DNA from: Chitinophagales bacterium
GTDB taxonomy: Bacteria > Bacteroidota > Bacteroidia > Chitinophagales > LD1
Reading direction: 5' to 3'
DNA length: 64,000 nt
Assembly: GCA_016786765.1 (NCBI GenBank)
Contig: JAEUUZ010000001.1
Span: 1-64,000 of the forward strand
Position 1 is the first letter of the stretch; each line of letters opens with the position of its first letter. This document shows positions 1 to 7,539 of the stretch, in pieces. Under the pieces are notes generated by a model. That model had not been told where the DNA came from. It searched no databases and saw nothing but the letters and a program-made list of their open reading frames with translations. The translations under genes and the position numbers were made by a program.

Positions 1-1
1 A

Positions 2-1108
2 TACATAGGCAAGGAGCGAGATGAGGAGAGTGGTTTGTATCAAATGGGAGCGAGATACTATGCGCCTTGGACGTGCAAGTTTTTGAGTGTAGATCCGTTG
101 GCTGTTAAACTGGCACATCAGAGTAGTTATTGTTATGCGGATTGCAATCCGATAATGTTGAAGGATCCGAGTGGGATGCAGACGCAGAGTAATGGAGGAG
201 CAGATAAGAACGATGTACAAAAAACTAATGAACTACATCTTTTAAAGATAGATGGAGAAGCGCTGAAAAAAAGTAAGTCAGCTCAGCCGATGGATGGGCA
301 AGTTGCTCCAGAAAATAATTCTGCGTTAAAAACAAAACAGCAACAAGAAGTTAATACCAATATAAAAATGCAACCGCAAGTTTCAAAAAAAACAGAACTT
401 AAAGCTGCTGCAGCAACTGCTAGTGTAAAACATCTACAAGAAATCAAACAAGGCTTACCTCCAGTAAAAAAGGAGGATAGTTTGTTAGGAATAACTCTAA
501 ATAAAATGGAAACATCTTTAACTACTGTAAAAGATAAATTGATAAATACGGTTGAGAAAGTGGACGATTTTGGCGTTAAACTTGGAGGGTATGGTGGCAA
601 ATTAGTAGAATCAACAATAAAACCGCCAGTTGATAAGTTAGATGATTATATGAAGTCTGCCTCTCAGGTTGGTGCTAATGTTGAGGCGAAAGTAGATTTC
701 AATAAATACTCTGTGGGAGGGAAACTCGGTTTTTACAGTACATCAGAAACAAATGGCGGTTTTGAGGCTTCAGCAAACTACACTATTAAAGCCAATATCA
801 AAAAAACTAAAGAAGAAGGCTGGTCAAGTACACTTACAACTTTCAAATTTAAACCAAGTGTCAAAATCAATTTTTATGTTTCCCGTGGTGAGGCTAATAA
901 AGATAGTGCTCTTTGGGATGTTTCAAATTCAACAATAGTTGAAGGTAAAGCATTTGCTGGACCACTTGAAATTTCTACCGATAGTAAAAAAGTTGATCAG
1001 TTCTCAATCGGATTGCTTAAATCCAAACAAGATTTTGGAGCTGAGTTTGGAGTTAAGAATCAAACTAAATGGTTTGGTTATTCAGGTACATTTCAAATTG
1101 GTCATTGA
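2..1108 (+). CDS. RHS-repeat polymorphic toxin, C-terminal part (5' end outside window)
   Basis: The reading frame is open from base 2, so the gene enters from the left; the TTG at 35 is internal. The first residues read YIGKERDEESGLYQMGARYY, the conserved end of the RHS repeat-associated core, followed by a DPSG motif that ends the core. Downstream lies a variable C-terminal region of about 310 residues: a Lys/Gln-rich linker, then a beta-rich segment (from about residue 215, counted from 35) with alternating hydrophobic and polar residues. In RHS proteins this region is the toxin, released from the RHS shell. I recognise no known toxin fold. The stop codon overlaps the start of the next gene (TGATG), as in toxin/immunity pairs. 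The RHS assignment is firm; the toxin activity is inference. Confidence 0.85.
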   Translation, partial: YIGKERDEESGLYQMGARYYAPWTCKFLSVDPLAVKLAHQSSYCYADCNPIMLKDPSGMQTQSNGGADKNDVQKTNELHLLKIDGEALKKSKSAQPMDGQVAPENNSALKTKQQQEVNTNIKMQPQVSKKTELKAAAATASVKHLQEIKQGLPPVKKEDSLLGITLNKMETSLTTVKDKLINTVEKVDDFGVKLGGYGGKLVESTIKPPVDKLDDYMKSASQVGANVEAKVDFNKYSVGGKLGFYSTSETNGGFEASANYTIKANIKKTKEEGWSSTLTTFKFKPSVKINFYVSRGEANKDSALWDVSNSTIVEGKAFAGPLEISTDSKKVDQFSIGLLKSKQDFGAEFGVKNQTKWFGYSGTFQIGH

Positions 1109-1524
1109 TGAAAAATTTTGTTGTAACAGTAATTGGCATTGGCTTGTTTTTGTTTGGTTGTTATATAATGATAACTACTTGCAAAGTGATTCTATCAGGT
1201 GGTAGTAGCAAAGGAGTCATAATAAGTAAGTCCCTGCTAAAGCATCCAGATGGAGATCAAGTATTTTCTGTTGTTAGGTATAACTACAATGCTATTAATT
1301 ATGAAACCGAGGTAAGTAACCACACTTCAGACTCAAGCATAGTTACCGTTGGTGACAGTATAACTGTCTTTTTCGACAAAAATGATCCAAATCATGTTTT
1401 CACTGACAAAAAACTTTCTTTTATAATCGGACTAGGATTCGTTTTTTTGGGTGGATTTTTCGTTTCAATAGGTATTTACTTATATAAAAACCCACATGTA
1501 TGGGATTACTTTGAAAATGAATAG
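1108..1524 (+). CDS. DUF3592-like membrane protein, candidate immunity protein
   Basis: A 138-residue protein starting at the ATG that overlaps the RHS stop codon, so probably translationally coupled. It has one N-terminal membrane helix (about residues 4-22), a beta-rich middle with the pattern of DUF3592 proteins (a SYxxxG-like and a VTVGDSITVFFDKNDPN stretch), and a second membrane helix near the C-terminus (LSFIIGLGFVFLGGFFVSIG). Position directly after a polymorphic toxin suggests an immunity role, perhaps against a membrane-acting toxin, but DUF3592 proteins also occur outside such loci. An in-frame upstream ATG at 1069 lies inside the RHS gene and is unlikely to be used. Confidence 0.6.
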   Translation: MKNFVVTVIGIGLFLFGCYIMITTCKVILSGGSSKGVIISKSLLKHPDGDQVFSVVRYNYNAINYETEVSNHTSDSSIVTVGDSITVFFDKNDPNHVFTDKKLSFIIGLGFVFLGGFFVSIGIYLYKNPHVWDYFENE

Positions 1525-1708
1525 CCCAACTAGTAGTATGAATTTATCTAAAGATAAAATAATATGCATATATTCATCTGATAAGGTGCCAATTCAATAT
1601 GCTGACGAAAATGAGTTTGGATACCTCATTCTAAAAAATGATTACCAATATTACCTTAACTATACTGATACCGAAAGACATGATATTGTAGTGACTGGAG
1701 TATATTAA
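1517..1708 (+). CDS. small hypothetical protein downstream of RHS toxin
   Basis: A 63-residue reading frame whose ATG at 1517 overlaps the last 8 bases of the DUF3592-like gene. It has no membrane segment; the C-terminal half is rich in Tyr, Asp and Asn. I do not recognise a family. The overlap with its neighbour and the order toxin - membrane protein - small acidic protein make it a candidate second immunity gene, or a decayed end of a longer one. An ATG at 1496 is also in frame but would overlap more deeply. Confidence 0.4.
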   Translation: MNSPTSSMNLSKDKIICIYSSDKVPIQYADENEFGYLILKNDYQYYLNYTDTERHDIVVTGVY

Positions 1709-2206
1709 AAGTGGAAAAAGGAATAGCTTTTCTCTCTGGCTCAAGAATGCAGGGTTGGCCTTGAGTTGGTGTTCTTGTGTCCAGATAAAATTAATTATTT
1801 TTTAATTATTAGTAATAAATATCTCTTCTAGTCGAAGTTTTCATCCTCTTATCTTCAACTCAAAACATACCAAGTGTTCAGCTAAACATAAACCGGAAAA
1901 TTTAATATATATAAAGAACATCGACTTTTATCTTCATACAATGAAAGAAAAATATTCCATATAGAGTTTCTTCAATAATATATGATTGTCTAGAATGAAA
2001 ATGCAGAATTGTTTTTAGTAGGTGTTCTTTTGTTATTTAAAATAGAATATTTTTGACTCTAACTCTCTAATATTCCTAGTAGTGCTTTTCAAATGATAGA
2101 TAAAGGATTTTATGTAAAGTTTTTTTAAAACAAATAACTTTTTCACTTGGTATACTGACGCAACTTTTTTAAGTTTAGTTATTAATGAAAATCAAACCCT
2201 TGAAAT
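1709..2206. other. AT-rich intergenic stretch, nothing recognised
   Basis: About 500 bases of very AT-rich sequence between the RHS toxin module and the next gene. No credible coding frame, RNA gene or terminator was found on either strand. Stretches of this kind are common between cassettes in RHS-bearing islands. Confidence 0.5.
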
Positions 2207-2602
2207 ATGCTAACAAACACCCTCATCCTCCCCACTGCTGACAAAGCTACATCTCGAAAAATGCTTTTGGATGCCATTCAAGAAAACCCAATTGTGTTGT
2301 TTATTGTACTAGGGACAAGTGAACAAGCAAAAAAGACTGTTGATCGAGCAGATAGGGCTAGTGAAGAGCCGGAACGCCATGTAATCTGGGCTATGAAGCC
2401 GGATCATATTTGGGATATTTTGCAGACGCTCGATAATGAAATAGGATACCCTGATGCAACCAATCAAAATATTGATTGGACAAAGGACATTATGGTTGTT
2501 GTTTCATCTTTAGGTGATACGATAAGGTTTGTTCAATATGATACCGGCAAGCCAATGGATATGCTCGATATTGAGATTGCTTATAATCTTGGCTCACGAT
2601 AA
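2207..2602 (+). CDS. hypothetical cytosolic protein, first gene of an unrecognised locus
   Basis: A 131-residue protein without signal peptide or membrane helix. It has an alternating alpha/beta pattern with hydrophobic strands (PIVLFIVLGT at about 29-38; DIMVVVSSLGDTIRFVQYD at about 94-112) and a central WAMKPDHIW stretch. I do not recognise a family. The next gene begins 11 bases downstream on the same strand, so the two are probably co-transcribed. Together with 2614-7446 it forms a same-strand block inside the island. Confidence 0.6.
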   Translation: MLTNTLILPTADKATSRKMLLDAIQENPIVLFIVLGTSEQAKKTVDRADRASEEPERHVIWAMKPDHIWDILQTLDNEIGYPDATNQNIDWTKDIMVVVSSLGDTIRFVQYDTGKPMDMLDIEIAYNLGSR

Positions 2603-2613
2603 AAAAATGAACT

Positions 2614-4650
2614 ATGAAAATCTACCCACTTCTTTTTTTGTCCTTCATTTCAGTTTTCTCCTTTGCACAATCGGATAGTGCGAGTAAGGCACAATTGCAA
2701 TTGCTAAAACAGCAGTATGAGGATGCTCAACGACAACTGAAGCAAAAGCAAAATGAATTAAAGCGTGTTGAGCTGCAATTGAATCTCGCCCGTAAAGAAA
2801 ATACTACAAGCGAAACTGAGCGTAAAGTTGATCCAACAGCAATAGTCTCCTTCGTGGAACGAACACAACATAACAAAGAGTATTTGAGAAACCCCAATAA
2901 AGCATCAGATAAAGGCTTGGACATAAATAGTGAACTGGTAGTGCGATTGAACAAAGATGAAATTCGCAAAGATATTGCCCTTGAGAAAACGAATCAAACC
3001 GACTTGAAAAACCTCTTTGTTTATTTACAAGCTCTGGAGCGTTACAAAGACCAAATGCCTGCTGCTCTTGAAAAAGTATCAAATTCATATTTAGTCTATA
3101 CGCAAAATCCTACACCTGCAAATACATTACTCTATACGCAAGCTATAAAAGCCAGAAGTGCTCTTTTTCTTGATATGGTTCAAGCTGCACAAAGTATACC
3201 CCAATTTAGAGAAGTGTATAACAGCGAATATGAACGAGCAATTGCTGATGAGAATGTTCTTCTAACCACTCAAGTAAAACATCAGATTGCCCTAACAGCT
3301 ATTGCTGCAGTAAAACCTGTCTTTGAACGTCAAATTGATTCGTTACTTACTAAAGATGGAGTACGTGTTGCTTTAGCGGCATGGATTACAAAGCGAGGCG
3401 AGGCAAATAGTAGCACTATACATATCGATGGATTTGATGATTATGCTCCCGGTACGTTTTATGCTTACGACCGTTTCCAGTTGGCACTTACGGAGGAACA
3501 ACAAGCGGAGTTAAAGCGATTAGATGAAAGCTTTAAAGGCATGCAGCCTGAGGAGGTATTCAAAAAAGTCGGTGAGCAAGTAAAAGGCCAAATTCAGACC
3601 GAACTCGATAATCAAGTCAGAATTTTAGATAGTCTATGGGAACAAACAAAGAATTCATTTAGAGAAAACTATACTCAAAATCTTGATTCACTACATATTA
3701 AATACCCTAAGCTGGTTTACGATATACATCGCTTAGATTCAGTCGTGAATTTACTTCAAGTAACCATCAACCGAGTTGTTAATCAGGTGAATAGCCCCTC
3801 GGTGGCTAACGTTAATCTAGCTAATATTTCATCCCTCCAAGGCGAAATTGTTGGTCATACTCAGGCTTTGAGTCAGGTAATACAGGCATTGAAAGAAGAT
3901 GTTAATGATCCACGTTTAAAAAGCGATGTGAAAAGTATTATTCAATCGGGAGTGGATCAATTAAAATCAACTGCTACTCAATTTGCATCAAGTAGTAATC
4001 CTGTCTTTACTATTATACAACAGTTATTCCCCGATAATGATTTAGCCTTTATTAAGAAACAAGCACTCGAACTTACAGATAAGGTAAAACAACATACTGT
4101 TACAGATTTACCCGAGGAAGGTGTGATAGATTTGCTTTACACCGGCAAACGAAAATTTGGCGATAGACTTACTGTTCGCTTATATTATTTTGGAAATGAC
4201 TCAGCCTTTGGAACGAAAGGAAAAATAAGAAAGCAAGCCACCTTTACGCTGATGAATGCATTACCTTCAGTAAATATGACGGTACAATATCAATTTGCTA
4301 AGCCTTTTGGATTGAAAGGCGATACAGCTCGCTTTGGAGGTAACTGGAAATCGGGACCCGGATATAGCACTCTCTTTAAATTCGGCAGTAGAAATGCAAT
4401 TTACAAAGAGTTTGTAGATGTTGGCTTAGGGGTAAATATCGCAGCTTTTGATTTCAATCGAGATGATATTCCCGAGTTTGCAGTAGCAGGTGTTGTGAGT
4501 ATTTTCAGAGATTATATTCAAGGAGGCATAGGCTATAATGTGAATGCAAAGAGTGCTTATGGATTTTTTGGCGTAAGACTTCCATTGCCTTATGCGCCAA
4601 TATCAATACCGGCATCGAAGACCAATTTTAACGAAGCAATTAATCCATAA
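2614..4650 (+). CDS. secreted coiled-coil protein with predicted C-terminal beta domain
   Basis: 678 residues. An N-terminal signal peptide (MKIYPLLFLSFISVFSFAQ) is followed by a Gln/Lys/Glu-rich coiled coil (about 20-65), a long helical middle (about 70-490), and a C-terminal 150-residue region with strand-like pattern and alternating aromatic residues (LTVRLYYFG; VNMTVQYQFAK; IQGGIGYNVNAK). The last part resembles a small outer-membrane barrel or beta-sandwich and ends in a Pro-rich tail. No known family is recognised. Exported location is supported by the signal peptide; an outer-membrane anchor is inference. It lies 11 bases after the 2207 gene. Confidence 0.65.
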   Translation: MKIYPLLFLSFISVFSFAQSDSASKAQLQLLKQQYEDAQRQLKQKQNELKRVELQLNLARKENTTSETERKVDPTAIVSFVERTQHNKEYLRNPNKASDKGLDINSELVVRLNKDEIRKDIALEKTNQTDLKNLFVYLQALERYKDQMPAALEKVSNSYLVYTQNPTPANTLLYTQAIKARSALFLDMVQAAQSIPQFREVYNSEYERAIADENVLLTTQVKHQIALTAIAAVKPVFERQIDSLLTKDGVRVALAAWITKRGEANSSTIHIDGFDDYAPGTFYAYDRFQLALTEEQQAELKRLDESFKGMQPEEVFKKVGEQVKGQIQTELDNQVRILDSLWEQTKNSFRENYTQNLDSLHIKYPKLVYDIHRLDSVVNLLQVTINRVVNQVNSPSVANVNLANISSLQGEIVGHTQALSQVIQALKEDVNDPRLKSDVKSIIQSGVDQLKSTATQFASSSNPVFTIIQQLFPDNDLAFIKKQALELTDKVKQHTVTDLPEEGVIDLLYTGKRKFGDRLTVRLYYFGNDSAFGTKGKIRKQATFTLMNALPSVNMTVQYQFAKPFGLKGDTARFGGNWKSGPGYSTLFKFGSRNAIYKEFVDVGLGVNIAAFDFNRDDIPEFAVAGVVSIFRDYIQGGIGYNVNAKSAYGFFGVRLPLPYAPISIPASKTNFNEAINP

Positions 4651-4788
4651 ACTTAAGCGTAAAGAAATTAACTAGTAAAAAGAAATGAATTTGACCTGTT
4701 AAACTAAACCCCAAATCTTGCTGGGTGTTTTTTTTGCAAGAAACCCGAAAAGCCGAAAAGGGAAAAAAGAGTAGGCGAAAACTAATCT

Positions 4789-5676
4789 ATGATAACCCTA
4801 TCAATTATGCCTTCGTTAGACACGGGGCAATGGTCGCTTGTATTAAATAGTCTGATTATTATAATTGGCTTGAGCGGTTTCTTCTTCATTTACGTTTTAA
4901 TGCGCAGAAAGACATTAGAACAGACACAACTAGACAAACTTATTGAAATTGGAAAGTGGATGATACTGTCTTTGGCAGTAACATCTATTGTTTCTATTGT
5001 TGCTGATGGATTTAAGGAAAGGACACAAGATCTAGCGGAACTTAATTACTTCGATAAATATTCAACAATCATCACTAAACATGAAGCGGTAGAAGAACAA
5101 TACTTACTCAGCGAATATTTTGCGGCAGTTTCTCCATCAGGATCGATGCGTGATTCGTGGACCCGTTACAAGGATATTTTACAGCCTAAGTATGATAGTA
5201 TGCTTGTTTTAAATCAAAGGTCTAAGCCTTTTGATGCCAAGATTTTAAACGGTGATACACTTACACCAAGAGAACAAAAGGAATATAATAAAATCAATAT
5301 TGAAAAGAAAATGATTAATGATCAGTTGGCCAAGACGACTGGAAATCAAAAGTTGAATATCGAGGTTTATTCAATTGAAAACGACAATAGTACATTGGAT
5401 CAAGAATCAGTGCAGAAGGCAAAGGATGTAACCTTGTTTCTCCAAAAACAGTTTCCGGACTACACCATTAGCAACGCAAGAGTAACGATTGACCAGAACA
5501 AAGAATTAAAAATTCAGCAAAATCAAATTAGATACACAACAAGCGAAACTGATGATGCAACTAAAGTTCGAGATGCAATAAATGGTAGCAATATTCTTAG
5601 CCTCGAAAAAGTCACATTAGTAAACGATGAAAAGAAAGCAAAAAGTGGTCTTGCAATTTATATCAGAAACATGTGA
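4789..5676 (+). CDS. membrane-anchored hypothetical protein with periplasmic-type C-terminus
   Basis: 295 residues. Two N-terminal membrane helices (about residues 16-38 and 52-70) are followed by a soluble region of about 220 residues. The last 90 residues (from about IEVYSIEND, then alternating strands and helices ending GLAIYIRN) have an alpha/beta pattern that vaguely recalls LytR C-terminal-like domains, but this is weak. I do not recognise a family. The gene lies 138 bases after the secreted coiled-coil protein and 65 bases before another membrane protein; all share one strand, suggesting one functional locus. Confidence 0.6.
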   Translation: MITLSIMPSLDTGQWSLVLNSLIIIIGLSGFFFIYVLMRRKTLEQTQLDKLIEIGKWMILSLAVTSIVSIVADGFKERTQDLAELNYFDKYSTIITKHEAVEEQYLLSEYFAAVSPSGSMRDSWTRYKDILQPKYDSMLVLNQRSKPFDAKILNGDTLTPREQKEYNKINIEKKMINDQLAKTTGNQKLNIEVYSIENDNSTLDQESVQKAKDVTLFLQKQFPDYTISNARVTIDQNKELKIQQNQIRYTTSETDDATKVRDAINGSNILSLEKVTLVNDEKKAKSGLAIYIRNM

Positions 5677-5741
5677 TTTTTTGTTTGATGCAATGCCAAT
5701 CACTTTGAAATATATAATTTGTAAACCCTAATAATTCAGAA

Positions 5742-6836
5742 ATGGAAAAGCTAAAACAAGGAAAATATTGGTTCCTATTTCTTATTGCAATACAAACATT
5801 GGTAGCAATTCTTTACATACTATCGCATGTCTTTTTTCATGGAAAGGAAGTAAAGACGTTAAGTACTAATCAATATCAAAATCTGTCATTAGTTGTGGCT
5901 GATTACAACAGCTCAACTGATAGTATAGAAAAAGCAAGTCGCTCAGAACGAGATACACGTATCATTTGCTTTTTAAAAACGTCATTTGAAGAAGATTCTA
6001 TTGTTCCACTCAATAGCATTTTTAATTGCCTTTCGTCTGTAAAGACCAAAGACGTGATGTCTTTTTTTAAAGATCAAGAGTTCAACGTTTCGTCCTATTT
6101 TTGGTTTAAAGGGTATCAGAGTTTCTTGGAAGTATTACTATGGTCTTTGGTTGGAGTATTGCTGAGCCTTATCTATTATGTTAGTTTGTCGAACAAAGCA
6201 AAGGAGAAGGATAACGATAATCCTGATTTGCCTCACACTTTTGAATACAAAGAGATATATGATCATGTTGCCAAGATGGTGTACGCTCCGATTTGCACAC
6301 TGGTTTTGATTTTGAGTTATACTTATATTTCATCAGATAATTCAGTAGCCAATGTCAGTGCTGGTAAAGGAATGCTTGTATTCTCGTTTATTGCTGGTTT
6401 TTATTCCGGCAGAGTAATGAAGTTTTTAGATAAACTGAAAGAGTTATTGTTACCAACCGGAGGGACAGATAAATCAGGAGGTTCATCTGTTACCCCCGCG
6501 AAACCATTGCCACCACAAGCTCCAATAATAACAGACAATACAGCGTTTACTTTGAATACAGGACAACTTGGGGGCGATGCTCCAACTGATTTTAAAAATC
6601 TGACTATTTCGTTGACTAAAGTTTCAAGTGAAGCATCTGAACAAATTCCTCTAGAGTGGAACGATGAACAAAAGCATTATCTCGCTAAGCAAAAGCTGAG
6701 TTCAGGGAAATATAAAGTAATAGCCGAACTAGTTGATGAGAATCAGAGTGTAATAAAAGAATATGGCGCAATCGATATTGAAATTGTAGACACCACCGCA
6801 ACAAAGGAATATGAAATTATTTTAAATAAAATCTAA
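5742..6836 (+). CDS. multi-helix membrane protein with C-terminal beta domain
   Basis: 364 residues. Four membrane helices are visible: about residues 11-32, 129-148, 180-198 and 208-225. Between helices 1 and 2 is a soluble loop of about 95 residues. After helix 4 comes a Gly/Ser/Pro-rich linker (about 237-265) and a C-terminal domain of about 100 residues with beta-sandwich pattern, including a repeated hydrophobic/charged strand layout. No family is recognised. Only 10 bases separate it from the L,D-transpeptidase-like gene, so co-translation is likely. Confidence 0.6.
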   Translation: MEKLKQGKYWFLFLIAIQTLVAILYILSHVFFHGKEVKTLSTNQYQNLSLVVADYNSSTDSIEKASRSERDTRIICFLKTSFEEDSIVPLNSIFNCLSSVKTKDVMSFFKDQEFNVSSYFWFKGYQSFLEVLLWSLVGVLLSLIYYVSLSNKAKEKDNDNPDLPHTFEYKEIYDHVAKMVYAPICTLVLILSYTYISSDNSVANVSAGKGMLVFSFIAGFYSGRVMKFLDKLKELLLPTGGTDKSGGSSVTPAKPLPPQAPIITDNTAFTLNTGQLGGDAPTDFKNLTISLTKVSSEASEQIPLEWNDEQKHYLAKQKLSSGKYKVIAELVDENQSVIKEYGAIDIEIVDTTATKEYEIILNKI

Positions 6837-6846
6837 AAACTAAACC

Positions 6847-7446
6847 ATGGCAAACGTTCCTAACAGCCGTCCAAGAATGTCAACTGAAAGACTTCGCGAG
6901 ATAATCAAAACATTGAATGTTGATTTATCTCAACACCCTTTGTTCCTAGTGGGAATAAGAGGGTATTATTTAAACTCTATGGGAGAAGGAAATAAAAACG
7001 ATAGAGGAATTTATGATGATGCTATTTTTATTGTTTCTCCTAATGCTGCGGTTTCTTTTAATGCGAATACGGATCCGTCAGTTGTTCGAAAAGGAAAGGG
7101 GACAGGTACAGGAAAAGGAATGGCAAAGTTGAAGAATGGACTATGGAAAGCCCATCAGTTCGGGAAACATAAGACCTATGAAGCTTTGATTCAAACTGGA
7201 GGACAAGTAACCGTAATCCGTGATGGAACACCCGATTATGAAGATACAGGCTGGTTTGGTATTAATATTCACCGTGGCGGATACAACACCACATCGAGTG
7301 AAGGTTGCCAAACAATTCATCCATCGCAATGGGATAGTTTTTATGCACTTGTCTCATCAGAGGCAAAGCGATTGTATGGAAATACTCAATTTAGAAAAGT
7401 TATTGTGCCTTATTTGTTGATTGAGAATGATGGGAGTTTGGTATAG
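6847..7446 (+). CDS. L,D-transpeptidase (YkuD)-like enzyme
   Basis: 199 residues, no signal peptide. The key stretch is GINIHRGGYNTTSSEGCQTI (about residues 138-157): an invariant-looking His142, then Ser151-x-Gly-Cys154. This matches the H...S-x-G-C pattern of YkuD L,D-transpeptidases, which use the Cys as nucleophile on peptidoglycan stem peptides, though spacing and the following Gln differ from the usual GCIRM. Similar SxGCQT motifs occur in phage- or effector-type proteins. The lack of an export signal suggests delivery by another route or lysis. It ends the same-strand block beginning at 2207. Peptidoglycan activity is inference from the motif. Confidence 0.55.
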   Translation: MANVPNSRPRMSTERLREIIKTLNVDLSQHPLFLVGIRGYYLNSMGEGNKNDRGIYDDAIFIVSPNAAVSFNANTDPSVVRKGKGTGTGKGMAKLKNGLWKAHQFGKHKTYEALIQTGGQVTVIRDGTPDYEDTGWFGINIHRGGYNTTSSEGCQTIHPSQWDSFYALVSSEAKRLYGNTQFRKVIVPYLLIENDGSLV

Positions 7447-7539
7447 ATTTTATAATCAAGTTATGTAAGTTATGGATGATAAAAGTAAATTGCTTTTCTT
7501 CTTATTATATCTTCCAATTTATATCTAGAATAACTCGTT

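Noticed and set aside
283-600. A 105-residue minus-strand frame within the RHS gene
   Set aside because: It is antisense to the RHS C-terminal region, has no domain, and shows the composition expected from a reversed Lys/Gln-rich linker.
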